The notes under the pieces were generated by a model. It did not search any database and was not told where the DNA came from. It was given only the letters and a program-made list of their open reading frames with translations. Both the position numbers and the translations under genes were made by a program. DNA of 64,000 bases from Pseudomonas sp. MTM4 (lineage in GTDB: Bacteria > Pseudomonadota > Gammaproteobacteria > Pseudomonadales > Pseudomonadaceae), in contig NZ_CP048411.1 in assembly GCF_019355055.1 (NCBI RefSeq), positions 2,445,501 to 2,509,500 on the forward strand. The letters run 5' to 3'. Shown piece after piece: positions 40,098 to 50,524 of the stretch (within the stretch, counting starts at the first letter, position 1; the number at the start of each line of letters is the position of its first letter).

Positions 40098-40523
40098 TCA
40101 ACTTGCCATCCCGTGCAGCGTTGCGACGACCTGTCTGGCACCCCCTCGATCGCGGTGTTCCCCCAGATAGATACCTTGCCAAGTCCCTAATACCAGCTGC
40201 CCGTCGCCGACCGGCAAGCTCACCTGACAACCGAGCAGGCTCGCCTTGAAATGCGCCGGCAGATCGTCCGGCCCTTCGTAATCATGTTCGTAACCACCCT
40301 GGCCTTGTGGTACCAGGCGGTTGAAAAACGTCTCGAAGTCGCGCCGCACCGCGCCATCGGCGTTCTCGTTGATGGTCAGCGAGGCCGAGGTATGGCGCAG
40401 CCACAGGTGTAACAGACCGACCCGGCATTGTTGCAGTTCCGGTAGTTGTGCAAGCAGCTCATCGGTAATCAGATGGAAGCCACGCGGTCTAGGACGCAGT
40501 GTGATCACGGTCTGTTGCCACAT
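40098..40523 (-). CDS. yjbQ: YjbQ family protein (UPF0047)
   Basis: The 141-residue protein matches the YjbQ/UPF0047 family, with the hallmark HTSASLTINENAD around residue 47 and the histidine-rich YEHDYEGPDDLPAHFKASLL. Some members have thiamine-phosphate synthase-like activity, which is the usual label; the true role is not settled. It lies 74 nt upstream of sutA on the same strand, and a terminator separates it from amtB2. Confidence 0.9.
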   Translation of the reverse strand: MWQQTVITLRPRPRGFHLITDELLAQLPELQQCRVGLLHLWLRHTSASLTINENADGAVRRDFETFFNRLVPQGQGGYEHDYEGPDDLPAHFKASLLGCQVSLPVGDGQLVLGTWQGIYLGEHRDRGGARQVVATLHGMAS

Positions 40524-40580
40524 GCTGGAAAGCCCCTCGACACCTGAACGGGCGCATTCTAGCGCGGCGGCAGAAAAAAC

Positions 40581-40604
40581 AAAGGGCGCTCGCGAGCGCC
40601 CTTT
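40581..40604 (-). terminator. Terminator of the glnK-amtB1-amtB2 operon
   Basis: A 10-bp perfect stem (40581-40590 with 40595-40604, loop CGCG) lies 15 nt past the amtB2 stop. On the minus strand it is followed by GTTTTTTCTG, a proper T-tract. Confidence 0.88.
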
Positions 40605-40619
40605 ATCGTCACGTTGCGA

Positions 40620-41873
40620 TCACCGCTTGTTGGTGAACTCCGGATAGGCTTCGAGACCGCACTCGACCACATCGACGCCCTCGTATTCCTCCTCCTCGCT
40701 CACTCGCAGCCCCATCACGGCCTTGAGGATGCCCCAGACGATCAGGCTGGCGACGAATACCCAGGCGAAGATCGAAGCCAGCCCCAGCAGCTGCGCGCCA
40801 AAGGACGCATCGGCGTTGGTCAGCGGCACCGCCAGCAGCCCCCACATGCCGACCACACCGTGCACCGAAATGGCACCGACCGGGTCATCGATACGCAGCT
40901 TATCCAGGCCGAGGATGCTGAACACCACCAGCACGCCACCGACACCGCCAATAAGCACGGCTTGCAGGGCGCTCGGCGTCAGCGGCTCGGCGGTGATCGC
41001 CACCAGCCCGGCCAGCGCGCCGTTGAGAATCATGGTCAGATCGGATTTGCCGAACAGCAACCGTGCGGTGATCAGCGCCGCGACCAAGCCGCCGGCAGCC
41101 GCCATGTTGGTATTGGTGAACACCTGAGCGACTGCATTGGCGTCCTCGATAGTGCTCATGCGCAGCTGCGAGCCGCCGTTGAAGCCGAACCAGCCCATCC
41201 ACAGGATGAAGGCACCCAGGGTCGCCAGCGGCAGATTGGCGCCGGGAATCGCATTGATTTGGCCGTTCGGGCCGTACTTGCCCTTTCGCGGGCCCAGCAG
41301 CAGCACGCCAGCCAGCGCAGCCGAAGCACCCGCCATGTGCACCAGACCGGAGCCCGCGAAATCGAGGAAGCCTGCCGCGTCGAGGAAACCGCCGCCCCAC
41401 TTCCAGAAGCCTTGAATCGGGTAGATGAACCCGGTCATCACTACGGCGAAGGCAATGAAGGCCCAGAGCTTCATGCGCTCGGCCACCGCGCCGGACACCA
41501 CCGACATACAGGTTGCGGCAAATACGATCTGGAAGAAGAAGTCGGCCCTCGCCGAGTAGTAAGGCGCATCCTCACCACCCGCGGCGACTACATCCACGGC
41601 GTTCTCGTCACCGATCAGGAAACCCAGGCTCGGCAGGATGCCGCCTTCGGGGCTCGAATACATGATGTAGTAGCCGATCAGCAGATACATGATCGAAGCC
41701 ACCGAATACAGCACGATATTCTTGGTGAGAATTTCCGCCGTGTTCTTGGCCCGCACCAGACCGGATTCGAGCATGGCGAAACCGGCCGCCATCCACATCA
41801 CCAGCGCACCGCAGATGACGAAGTAGAAGGTATCGAGTCCGTACTGGACGGGTATCAGAGCTGTGCTGTCCAT
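40620..41873 (-). CDS. amtB2: Ammonium transporter AmtB2
   Basis: The 417-residue protein is a member of the Amt family of eleven-helix ammonium channels. The twin-histidine pore is seen as LVHMAGASA and ISVHGVVGMWG. It lacks the cleavable signal peptide found in AmtB1 and starts MDSTALIPVQYGLDTFYFVI, so it is a different Amt subtype from its neighbour. The C-terminus is acidic (SEEEEYEGVDVVE), a region where GlnK regulation acts in known Amt proteins. The two amtB genes are 117 nt apart and follow glnK. A glnK-amtB1-amtB2 order is known from P. stutzeri A1501. Confidence 0.92.
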   Translation of the reverse strand: MDSTALIPVQYGLDTFYFVICGALVMWMAAGFAMLESGLVRAKNTAEILTKNIVLYSVASIMYLLIGYYIMYSSPEGGILPSLGFLIGDENAVDVVAAGGEDAPYYSARADFFFQIVFAATCMSVVSGAVAERMKLWAFIAFAVVMTGFIYPIQGFWKWGGGFLDAAGFLDFAGSGLVHMAGASAALAGVLLLGPRKGKYGPNGQINAIPGANLPLATLGAFILWMGWFGFNGGSQLRMSTIEDANAVAQVFTNTNMAAAGGLVAALITARLLFGKSDLTMILNGALAGLVAITAEPLTPSALQAVLIGGVGGVLVVFSILGLDKLRIDDPVGAISVHGVVGMWGLLAVPLTNADASFGAQLLGLASIFAWVFVASLIVWGILKAVMGLRVSEEEEYEGVDVVECGLEAYPEFTNKR

Positions 41874-41990
41874 GTGTCACCTCTATGTGTCGCGCGTTTC
41901 GCGCCATTCGGTCGCCGGCTGGCCTTTCTAGCGGCAAGCCGGCCCCAAACCCGGGGTTGGCTCCGGGGGTTTCGTACGCTTGATCGGGAT

Positions 41991-43307
41991 TTACAGGTTG
42001 TAGCCGCGCTCGTTGTGCAGGCTGAGGTCGAGACCGATAGTTTCTTCGTCATCGCTGACCCGCAGGCCCATCACCCAATCGATCACCTTGAGAATCACAA
42101 AGGTGACGATCGCCGTGTAGACGACGGTGAACAGCACGCCCTTGAGCTGGATCCACAGCTGCAGCGCGATGTTGTCCACCTCACCGAAGCCGCCCAGTGC
42201 AGGCGCTGCGAATGCGCCGGTGAGCAACGCACCGACGATGCCGCCGATGCCGTGCACACCAAAGGCGTCCAGCGAATCGTCGTAACCGAGCTTGCGTTTC
42301 AGGCTGGTGGCGCAGAAGAAGCAGATGACGCCCGACGCCAGGCCGATGATCAGCGCGCCCATCGGGCCGACCGTGCCGGCAGCAGGCGTGATGGCAACCA
42401 GGCCGGCGACCACGCCGGAGGCGATGCCCAGAGCACTGGGTTTGCCATGCGTCAGCCACTCGGCAAACATCCAGCCCAGCGCCGCGGCGGCGGTGGCGAT
42501 CTGCGTCACGAGCATGGCCATGCCCGCAGTGCCATTGGCTGCGAGGGAGGAGCCGGCATTGAAGCCGAACCAGCCGATCCAGAGCATTGCGGCGCCCACC
42601 AGTGTCAGCCCCAGGTTGTGCGGCGCCATCGGCGTGGTCGGGAAGCCCTTGCGCTTGCCGAGCACGAGGCAAGCCACGAGACCAGCGATACCGGCGTTGA
42701 TGTGCACCACGGTGCCACCGGCGAAATCGAGTACGCCCCAGTCCCACATCAGTCCGCCGTCACCGCCCCAGACCATATGTGCGATCGGCGCATAGACCAG
42801 GGTGAACCAGACGCCCATGAACACCAGCATCGCGGAGAACTTCATGCGTTCGGCGAAAGCCCCGACGATCAGCGCCGGAGTGATGATGGCGAAGGTCATC
42901 TGGAAGGTGATGAACACGCTTTCCGGAACCGTGCCGGTGAGGCTGTCTGGGGTCAGGCCGCTGAGAAAAGCACGGTCGAGACCACCGATAAAGGAGCTGA
43001 AATTGGTGACGCCTGCTTCCATGCCGGTGGTGTCGAACGCCAGGCTGTAGCCGTAGGCCATCCAGAGGATGCTCATCAGGCCAGCGATGGCGAAGCACTG
43101 CAGCATGACGGACAGAATGTTCTTGGAGCGGACCATGCCGCCATAGAACAAGGCCAGGCCAGGGATGGTCATGAACAGCACCAGCGCGGTGGCGGTGAGC
43201 ATCCAGGCCGTGTCGCCTGAATCGAGCGTCGCGTCCTGCGCCAAGGCGATGCCTGGGCTTATCAGAGACAAAAGGGCTCCTAGCCCTGCGAATCTTCGCA
43301 GAGTCAT
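41991..43307 (-). CDS. amtB1: Ammonium transporter AmtB1
   Basis: The 438-residue protein is a classical Amt channel with a signal peptide (MTLRRFAGLGALLSLISPG, then IALAQ). It is followed by eleven helices. The twin histidines are in TVVHINAGIAG and FGVHGIGGIVG. The phenylalanine gate region reads FFCATSLKRKL near the second half. The C-terminal tail includes GLRVSDDEETIGLDLSLHNE, the typical GlnK-docking segment. It lies 161 nt downstream of glnK. That gap holds short hairpins (43387-43417 and 43426-43440) that could attenuate or process the transcript. Confidence 0.95.
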   Translation of the reverse strand: MTLRRFAGLGALLSLISPGIALAQDATLDSGDTAWMLTATALVLFMTIPGLALFYGGMVRSKNILSVMLQCFAIAGLMSILWMAYGYSLAFDTTGMEAGVTNFSSFIGGLDRAFLSGLTPDSLTGTVPESVFITFQMTFAIITPALIVGAFAERMKFSAMLVFMGVWFTLVYAPIAHMVWGGDGGLMWDWGVLDFAGGTVVHINAGIAGLVACLVLGKRKGFPTTPMAPHNLGLTLVGAAMLWIGWFGFNAGSSLAANGTAGMAMLVTQIATAAAALGWMFAEWLTHGKPSALGIASGVVAGLVAITPAAGTVGPMGALIIGLASGVICFFCATSLKRKLGYDDSLDAFGVHGIGGIVGALLTGAFAAPALGGFGEVDNIALQLWIQLKGVLFTVVYTAIVTFVILKVIDWVMGLRVSDDEETIGLDLSLHNERGYNL

Positions 43308-43468
43308 GGTTTTACTCCTGGGGCGTGGGGGTTCGTAGGCCTGCCGAAGCAGGCAATCGCAAAGCGTCGGATCGTGCGTAGCGTGTGAAATCAGACTCGG
43401 CTGGCTTGCCTGATTTCGCCTGAGCCCGGGCGCTGCCCGGTCAATCGTTCACTACGCGACGACGCCGA

Positions 43469-44201
<733 letters not shown>

Positions 44202-44465
44202 ATGCTCCCACCCAAAGCTTTTCTCGACGCCATCGGCTCTCAGGCTTCACGCCTGTTCAACGGCGAGACGCCGCTACCCCGTCCCGAAATCGAAGCCCAG
44301 TTCAAAAGCATCGTGCAGGGCGCGCTGAGCAAACTGGACGTTGTCAGCCGCGACGAATTCGACAACCAGATGGTGGTGCTCGCGCGCACCCGAGCGCGGC
44401 TCGAAGCACTCGAGGCCAAGGTCGCCGAGCTGGAAGAAAGACTGCAGCCACCCGCCGCCGACTAA
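44202..44465 (+). CDS. ubiK: Ubiquinone biosynthesis accessory factor UbiK (BMFP family)
   Basis: The 87-residue protein has a hydrophobic N-terminal helix region and a C-terminal coiled coil (LARTRARLEALEAKVAELEE). It matches the BMFP/UbiK family, including the KLDVVSRDEFDNQ motif. UbiK assists the UbiJ-containing ubiquinone complex. An AGGTGA site 5 nt before the ATG at 44202 supports that start; the next ATG upstream at 44196 is too close to the site. It is 33 nt upstream of comM. Confidence 0.85.
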   Translation: MLPPKAFLDAIGSQASRLFNGETPLPRPEIEAQFKSIVQGALSKLDVVSRDEFDNQMVVLARTRARLEALEAKVAELEERLQPPAAD

Positions 44466-44498
44466 GCTCGGTGGCGACACGATCAAAGGAGTGATCGA

Positions 44499-45998
44499 AT
44501 GTCCCTCGCCATAGTTCATAGCCGCGCCCAGGTGGGCGTCGAGGCGCCCGCTGTCACTGTCGAAGCCCATCTGGCCAACGGCCTGCCTTCGCTGGCATTG
44601 GTCGGTTTGCCGGAAACCGCGGTCAAGGAAAGCAAGGATCGCGTGCGCAGCGCGATCCTGACCTCCGACTTCGATTTCCCGGCCCGCCGCATCACACTCA
44701 ATCTCGCCCCCGCCGACCTGCCGAAAGACGGTGGCCGCTTCGATCTGGCCATCGCCTTGGGCATTCTCGCCGCCAGCGGGCAGATTCCTGCAGACCGCCT
44801 CGATACCCTCGAGTGTCTGGGCGAGCTGGCGCTATCCGGCGCGTTACGCCCGGTGCAGGGCGTGTTGCCTGCGGCCCTGGCGGCACGTCAGGCCGGGCGC
44901 GCGCTGCTGGTGCCGCGAGCCAATGCTGAGGAAGCCAGTCTGGCTTCAGGGCTGGTGGTTTACGCCGCTGATCATTTGCTGGAAGTCGCGGCGCACTTCA
45001 ACGGCGTCACGCCTATCGCTCCCTTCGAGGCCCAGGGCCTGCTGCGTCAGGTGCTGCCCTACCCCGATCTGGCCGATGTGCAGGGCCAGGCCGCCGCCAA
45101 ACGCGGTTTATTAGTCGCGGCGGCTGGCGCGCACAATCTGCTTTTTTCAGGCCCCCCGGGCACCGGCAAGACGCTGCTGGCCAGCCGTCTTCCCGGTTTG
45201 CTTCCACCACTTGAAGAACAGGAAGCGCTGGAAGTCGCGGCGATTCATTCGGTTGCCAGCCAGTCGCCGCTGGAGCATTGGCCGCAACGACCGTTTCGCC
45301 AGCCCCATCACAGTGCATCCGGGCCGGCGCTAGTCGGTGGCGGCAGCCGGCCGAGACCCGGCGAGATTACGCTGGCGCACCAGGGCGTGCTGTTCCTCGA
45401 CGAGCTGCCGGAGTTCGATCGCAAGGTATTGGAAGTGCTCAGAGAGCCCCTGGAATCAGGCTGTATCGTGATCGCACGGGCGCGCGACAAGGTGCGTTTC
45501 CCGGCCCGTTTTCAGCTGGTCGCGGCGATGAATCCCTGCCCCTGCGGCTACCTGGGCGATCCGAGTGGCCGCTGTCGCTGCTCGCCGGATCAGATCCAGC
45601 GCTACCGAGGCAAGCTCTCAGGCCCACTGCTTGATCGCATCGACCTACACCTCACCGTTGCACGCGAAGCCACCGCGCTGAACGCGCCACCCGCAACCAA
45701 CGACAATACCGCCGTGGTCGCTGAGCAGGTCGCTCAGGCAAGGCGCATTCAACTGGCCCGTCAGGGCTGCGCGAACGCCTTTCTCGATCTCACCGGATTG
45801 CGCACTCATTGCCAACTGCAGGCCGACGACCAGCAATGGCTGGAGCGCGCCTGTGAGCGACTCGGGCTTTCACTGCGGGCGGCGCACCGGATTCTCAAAG
45901 TCGCGCGGACCTTGGCGGACCTGCAACAGGATGCGTTCATCGGCCGCCGGCACCTGGCCGAAGCGCTGCAATACCGGCCGGGTAGCCAGGCATCCTGA
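44499..45998 (+). CDS. comM: ComM/YifB family Mg-chelatase-like AAA+ ATPase
   Basis: The 499-residue protein has an N-terminal ribosomal S5-like domain (EAHLANGLPSLALVGLPETA) and a central AAA+ ATPase domain. The P-loop is GPPGTGKTLL near residue 218, and Walker B is FLDELPEFDRKVL. A C-terminal Mg-chelatase helical domain follows, and a four-cysteine zinc-like motif reads CPCGYLGDPSGRCRC. ComM acts as a branch-migration helicase in natural transformation in Vibrio and Acinetobacter. It follows ubiK on the same strand. Confidence 0.94.
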   Translation: MSLAIVHSRAQVGVEAPAVTVEAHLANGLPSLALVGLPETAVKESKDRVRSAILTSDFDFPARRITLNLAPADLPKDGGRFDLAIALGILAASGQIPADRLDTLECLGELALSGALRPVQGVLPAALAARQAGRALLVPRANAEEASLASGLVVYAADHLLEVAAHFNGVTPIAPFEAQGLLRQVLPYPDLADVQGQAAAKRGLLVAAAGAHNLLFSGPPGTGKTLLASRLPGLLPPLEEQEALEVAAIHSVASQSPLEHWPQRPFRQPHHSASGPALVGGGSRPRPGEITLAHQGVLFLDELPEFDRKVLEVLREPLESGCIVIARARDKVRFPARFQLVAAMNPCPCGYLGDPSGRCRCSPDQIQRYRGKLSGPLLDRIDLHLTVAREATALNAPPATNDNTAVVAEQVAQARRIQLARQGCANAFLDLTGLRTHCQLQADDQQWLERACERLGLSLRAAHRILKVARTLADLQQDAFIGRRHLAEALQYRPGSQAS

Positions 45999-46214
45999 GG
46001 CGCGATGCGGCCGCTGGATGGGTTTCACCGTGCGGTTCCGACAGGCGAATCACGGTTTGGCAGAAGCGTGCCGCAATACGCCGAATTGTGCGGTCACATC
46101 CTGTAAGCCCTCGTGGCGACGGCCCTTCGCCCGGTCGGACGACGGTCGCTATGTTAGAGTGCACCCCCTTTCGCCACAGGCGGCCCACTCCCTTTCGGTA
46201 TCAAGGAGCGCAGC

Positions 46215-48188
46215 ATGGAGGCCAAAAAGTCTTCCTCTTCCACCATCAACCCTCCCGTCTTTTTCGGCTCTGCCGTACTGATTCTCGCGCTGGTGATCTA
46301 TAGCGTTGCCTTTTCAGAACATGCGCAAACGCTGTTTGGCGACGTCCAGGCCTGGATCATCGCCAACCTCAGTTGGCTATACATCCTGGCGGTGGCCATC
46401 ATCCTGCTGATGGTGGTGATCGTCGCCTTGAGCCGTTACGGCGATATCAAGCTCGGCCCCGATCATAGTGAACCTGATTACAGCAGCCTGACTTGGTTCG
46501 CCATGCTGTTTTCCGCTGGCATGGGCATCGGCCTGATGTTCTTCGGCGTCGCCGAGCCGGTGATGCACTTCCTCTCGCCGCCCGTTGGTGAAGGCGGCAC
46601 GGTTGCCGCCGCGCGCGAGGCGATGAAGATCACCTTCTTCCATTGGGGTCTGCATGCCTGGGCGGTCTATGCCATCGTGGCGATGATTCTGGCCTACTTC
46701 GCCTATCGCCATGATCTGCCGCTGACCCTGCGCTCGGCGCTCTACCCGCTCATTGGCGAGCGCATCTACGGCCCCATCGGCCATGCCGTGGATATCTTCG
46801 CCATCATCGGCACCGTGCTGGGCGTCGCCACCTCGTTGGGGCTGGGCGTCACGCAGATCAATACCGGCCTCAACCATCTGTATGGCCTGCCCATTTCCGT
46901 ACCGGTGCAGATCGGCCTGATTGTCGCCACTACGTTGCTGGCGACCATTTCGGTCGTTACCGGCCTGGACAAGGGCGTGCGGCGGCTTTCGGAATTGAAC
47001 CTGACTCTTGCCGCGCTATTGATGCTGCTGGTTCTGATAGCAGGCCCGACGGTATTCATCCTGCAGACCTTCGTGCAGAACACCGGCAATTACTTCTCGC
47101 AGATCGTCACCGCCACCTTCAATCTTTACGCCTACGAGCCGAACGACTGGATCGGTGGCTGGACCCTGTTCTACTGGGGCTGGTGGCTGGCCTGGTCGCC
47201 CTTCGTCGGGCTGTTCATCGCGCGCATTTCCCGTGGCCGGACGATTCGAGAGTTCGTCGCCGGCGTGCTGCTGGTGCCGACCGCTTTCACCCTGTTGTGG
47301 ATGACCGTGTTCGGCGATACCGCCATTCACATGATTCTCTGGGAACACGTGACCAGCCTGGGCGAAGCCATCGACCGCGACAGCTCACTGGCCCTGTTCG
47401 CCTTCCTCGAGCATTTCCCGTTCGCCTCCGTGCTTTCACTGGTGGCGATCGTCATGGTGGTGGTGTTCTTCGTCACCTCGGCGGACTCCGGTGCGCTGGT
47501 CGTGGACATGCTCGCGTCCGGCGGCCAGGAAGGCACGCCGGTCTGGCAGCGGGTCTTCTGGGCCGGCTCCATGGGCGCGGTGGCCATCGCCCTGCTGTTG
47601 GCCGACGGCCTGACCGCACTGCAGACCGCCACCATCGCCAGCGCCCTACCCTTCACCCTCGCGCTGCTGTGCTCGATGTGGGGCCTGCTCAAGGCCTTGC
47701 GCCTGGATGCCACCAAACAGGGGTTGCGCTACCAGGCGATCACCACCTCACCGACCACGCCGCGCGCCTACAGCGACTGGCAGCGACGCTTGAGCAATCT
47801 GACGAAGTTTCCACGACGCCCCGACGTGGTGCGCTTCATCGCCGACGTGGCTCGTCCCGCCTGTGAAGCAGTTGCCGAGGAGATTCGCAAACAAGGCTAC
47901 GGCGCAACCGTCGAACAAGGCGAAGACCGCCGCGTCCGCATCGAAATCACCCATGAAGGCGAGCCTGACTTCATCTACGAAATACGCCCCCGCGCCTATG
48001 CGATGCCGAGCTTCGTGCCCAGCAACGAGGACGACGAGCCCGGCGAACGTAAGTATTTCCGCGCCGAAGTCCACCTCAAGGAAGGCGGCCAGGACTACGA
48101 CGTCATGGGCTGGAGCCGCGAAGGCGTGATCGGCGACATCCTCGATCAGTACGAGAAGCACATGCACTTCTTGCATATGGTGCGGTAG
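46215..48188 (+). CDS. betT: BCCT family choline/betaine transporter (BetT)
   Basis: The 657-residue protein has twelve membrane helices in the first 510 residues and a soluble C-terminal domain of about 140 residues. The BCCT core signature is seen around YYWGWWLAWSPFVGLFIARIS (split, near residue 317). Family members use sodium or proton gradients to take up choline, betaine or carnitine for osmoprotection. The long C-terminus is typical of BetT-type choline transporters that sense osmolarity. The frame start at 46215 has AAGGAG upstream. It is monocistronic. Confidence 0.92.
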   Translation: MEAKKSSSSTINPPVFFGSAVLILALVIYSVAFSEHAQTLFGDVQAWIIANLSWLYILAVAIILLMVVIVALSRYGDIKLGPDHSEPDYSSLTWFAMLFSAGMGIGLMFFGVAEPVMHFLSPPVGEGGTVAAAREAMKITFFHWGLHAWAVYAIVAMILAYFAYRHDLPLTLRSALYPLIGERIYGPIGHAVDIFAIIGTVLGVATSLGLGVTQINTGLNHLYGLPISVPVQIGLIVATTLLATISVVTGLDKGVRRLSELNLTLAALLMLLVLIAGPTVFILQTFVQNTGNYFSQIVTATFNLYAYEPNDWIGGWTLFYWGWWLAWSPFVGLFIARISRGRTIREFVAGVLLVPTAFTLLWMTVFGDTAIHMILWEHVTSLGEAIDRDSSLALFAFLEHFPFASVLSLVAIVMVVVFFVTSADSGALVVDMLASGGQEGTPVWQRVFWAGSMGAVAIALLLADGLTALQTATIASALPFTLALLCSMWGLLKALRLDATKQGLRYQAITTSPTTPRAYSDWQRRLSNLTKFPRRPDVVRFIADVARPACEAVAEEIRKQGYGATVEQGEDRRVRIEITHEGEPDFIYEIRPRAYAMPSFVPSNEDDEPGERKYFRAEVHLKEGGQDYDVMGWSREGVIGDILDQYEKHMHFLHMVR

Positions 48189-48293
48189 CCGCAAGCTGCT
48201 TCGCACGGTGGATCGCGCTTCATCGCTCCACCGTGCGTAGTGGCAGCTCCGGCCTGTTAAACTCCCGCCCCGCCCTCAGACACCCGAACGACC

Positions 48294-50303
48294 ATGTCCC
48301 GACTCAATCCCCGGCAGCAGGAAGCCGTGAACTACGTCGGCGGCCCCATGCTGGTGCTCGCCGGCGCCGGCTCCGGCAAGACCAGCGTCATCACCCGCAA
48401 GATCGCCTACCTGATCCAGCAGTGCGGCATCCGCGCGCAATACATCGTCGCCGTGACCTTCACCAACAAGGCCGCGCGCGAAATGAAGGAGCGCGTCAGC
48501 AGCCTGCTGCGCGGCGGCGAAGGGCGCGGGCTCACCGTGTCTACCTTCCATAACCTGGGCCTGAACATCATCCGCAAGGAGTACGCCAAACTCGGCTACA
48601 AGCCGGGCTTCTCGATCTTCGACGAGGGCGACATCAAGGCGCTGCTGACCGACATCATGCAGAAGGAATACTCGGGCGACGACGGCGTCGACGAGATCAA
48701 GAATTACATCGGCAGCTGGAAGAACGACCTGATCACGCCCGAGGAGGCACTGGGCAGCGCGCGCAATCCCAAGGAGCAGACCGCCGCCATCGTCTACACC
48801 CACTACCAGCGCACGCTCAAGGCGTACAACGCGGTGGATTTCGACGACCTGATCATGCAGCCGGTGAAGCTTTTCCAGGATCACCCCGAAGTGTTGGAGA
48901 AGTGGCGCAACAAGGTTCGCTACATGCTGGTGGACGAATATCAGGACACCAACGCCAGCCAGTATCTGCTGGTGAAAATGCTGGTGCAGGAACGCGCGCA
49001 TTTCACCGTGGTGGGCGATGACGACCAGTCGATTTACGCCTGGCGCGGCGCCCGCCCGGAAAACCTGATGCAGCTCAAGGATGACTTCCCCTCGCTGAAA
49101 GTGGTGATGCTCGAGCAGAACTACCGCTCCACCAGCCGCATTCTGAAGTGCGCAAACGTGCTGATTGCCAACAACCCTCACGCCTTCGAGAAGCAGCTGT
49201 GGTCGGAAATGGGCCATGGCGACCCGATCCGTGTGATTCGCTGCCGCAACGAGGAAGCCGAAGCCGAGCGCGTGGCGATGGAAATCCTCACGCTGCACCT
49301 CAAGACCGAGCGGCCCTACAGCGACTTCGCCATCCTCTATCGCGGCAACTACCAGGCCAAGCTGATCGAGCTGAAGCTGCAGCATCACCAGATTCCCTAT
49401 CGCCTGTCCGGCGGCACCAGCTTCTTCGGCCGCCAGGAAGTGAAGGACCTGATGAGCTACTTCCGCCTGCTAGTCAACCCCGACGACGACAACGCCTTTC
49501 TCCGCGTGATCAACGTACCGCGCCGGGAGATCGGCTCCACCACCTTGGAAAAGCTCGGCAACTACGCCACCGCGCGCAAGATTTCCATGTACGCCGCCTG
49601 CGACGAAATCGGCCTGGGCGAGCTGCTGGACAGCCGCTTCACCGACCGCCTCTCACGTTTCAAGCGCTACATGGACAACCTGCGCCAGCAGTGCGCGCAG
49701 AACGACCCCATCGCCGCGCTGCGCAGCATGGTCATGGACATCGACTACGAGACCTGGGTCCGCAGCCAGACCTCCAGCGACAAGGCCGCGGACTTCCGCA
49801 TGGGCAACGTCTGGTTCCTTATCGATGCGCTGAAGAACACCCTCGAGCGCGACGAAGAAGGCGAGATGACCATCGAGGAAGCCATCGCCAAGCTGGTGCT
49901 GCGCGACATGCTCGAACGCCAGCAGGAAGAGGAAGAAGGCGCCGAGGGCGTGCAGATGATGACGTTGCATGCGTCCAAGGGGCTGGAATTCCCGTACGTA
50001 TTTATCCTCGGCATGGAAGAGGAAATCCTCCCGCACCGCTCCAGCATCGAGGCCGACACCATCGAGGAAGAACGCCGCCTGGCCTACGTCGGCATCACCC
50101 GCGCACGGCAGAACCTGGCCATGACCTTCGCCGCCAAGCGCAAGCAGTACGGCGAAATCATCGAATGCATGCCCAGCCGCTTCCTCGACGAACTGCCCCA
50201 GGAAGATCTGGAATGGGAAGGCCAGGAAGACGCGCCGGTGGAAGTCAAAGCGGCGCGCGGCAACGACGCGCTGGCGGCGATGCGGGCGATGTTGAAGCGA
50301 TAA
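48294..50303 (+). CDS. rep: ATP-dependent DNA helicase Rep
   Basis: The 669-residue protein is a superfamily 1A helicase. Motif I is LAGAGSGKTSV near residue 20, motif II is VDEYQDTNASQY near 208, motif III is VVGDDDQSIYAWRGA, and the C-terminal motifs include MTLHASKGLEFPYVF. The N-terminus MSRLNPRQQEAVNYVGGP is that of Rep rather than UvrD or PcrA. Rep restarts stalled forks and removes proteins ahead of them. A TTAAACT -10-like box lies at about 48256. A REPIN follows 13 nt after the stop. Confidence 0.95.
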   Translation: MSRLNPRQQEAVNYVGGPMLVLAGAGSGKTSVITRKIAYLIQQCGIRAQYIVAVTFTNKAAREMKERVSSLLRGGEGRGLTVSTFHNLGLNIIRKEYAKLGYKPGFSIFDEGDIKALLTDIMQKEYSGDDGVDEIKNYIGSWKNDLITPEEALGSARNPKEQTAAIVYTHYQRTLKAYNAVDFDDLIMQPVKLFQDHPEVLEKWRNKVRYMLVDEYQDTNASQYLLVKMLVQERAHFTVVGDDDQSIYAWRGARPENLMQLKDDFPSLKVVMLEQNYRSTSRILKCANVLIANNPHAFEKQLWSEMGHGDPIRVIRCRNEEAEAERVAMEILTLHLKTERPYSDFAILYRGNYQAKLIELKLQHHQIPYRLSGGTSFFGRQEVKDLMSYFRLLVNPDDDNAFLRVINVPRREIGSTTLEKLGNYATARKISMYAACDEIGLGELLDSRFTDRLSRFKRYMDNLRQQCAQNDPIAALRSMVMDIDYETWVRSQTSSDKAADFRMGNVWFLIDALKNTLERDEEGEMTIEEAIAKLVLRDMLERQQEEEEGAEGVQMMTLHASKGLEFPYVFILGMEEEILPHRSSIEADTIEEERRLAYVGITRARQNLAMTFAAKRKQYGEIIECMPSRFLDELPQEDLEWEGQEDAPVEVKAARGNDALAAMRAMLKR

Positions 50304-50315
50304 AGGCGGCATGCT

Positions 50316-50401
50316 GTAGGGTGGGCTTCAGCCCACCAACCACCTAAAGCTACGCCAACAACCACTATCGTCTGTTACTGGTGGGCTGAAGCCCACCCTA
50401 C
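50316..50401. repeat. REPIN of the GTAGGGTGGGCTTCAGCCCACC family, copy 1
   Basis: The arms 50316-50338 and 50379-50401 are perfect inverted copies (GTAGGGTGGGCTTCAGCCCA plus CCA) separated by 40 nt. Each arm can fold on itself through GTGGGCT-TCA-GCCCAC. A second copy of the same family lies at 51498-51621. This is the paired REP form found between genes in P. stutzeri-group genomes. Confidence 0.92.
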
Positions 50402-50524
50402 GGCGCTAGAAACCGCTGAAACCGTAGCCTGGGATTAGCCGAAGGTGTAATCCGGGTTGCGAAGGCGCAACTCGTATATCGAAACAGCCGGCGGAAGCCG
50501 CGCAGCGTTCCATTGATCCGCCCA

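Noticed and set aside
40614..43220. 868-codon plus-strand frame across both amtB genes
   Set aside because: The amtB1 and amtB2 frames on the other strand have clear Amt signatures. The plus-strand translation is rich in His, Asp, Gln and Arg with no family sequence, as expected from a shadow frame in GC-rich DNA.
48276..49388. 370-codon minus-strand frame opposite rep
   Set aside because: Rep helicase motifs are complete on the plus strand. The minus frame has only shadow composition.
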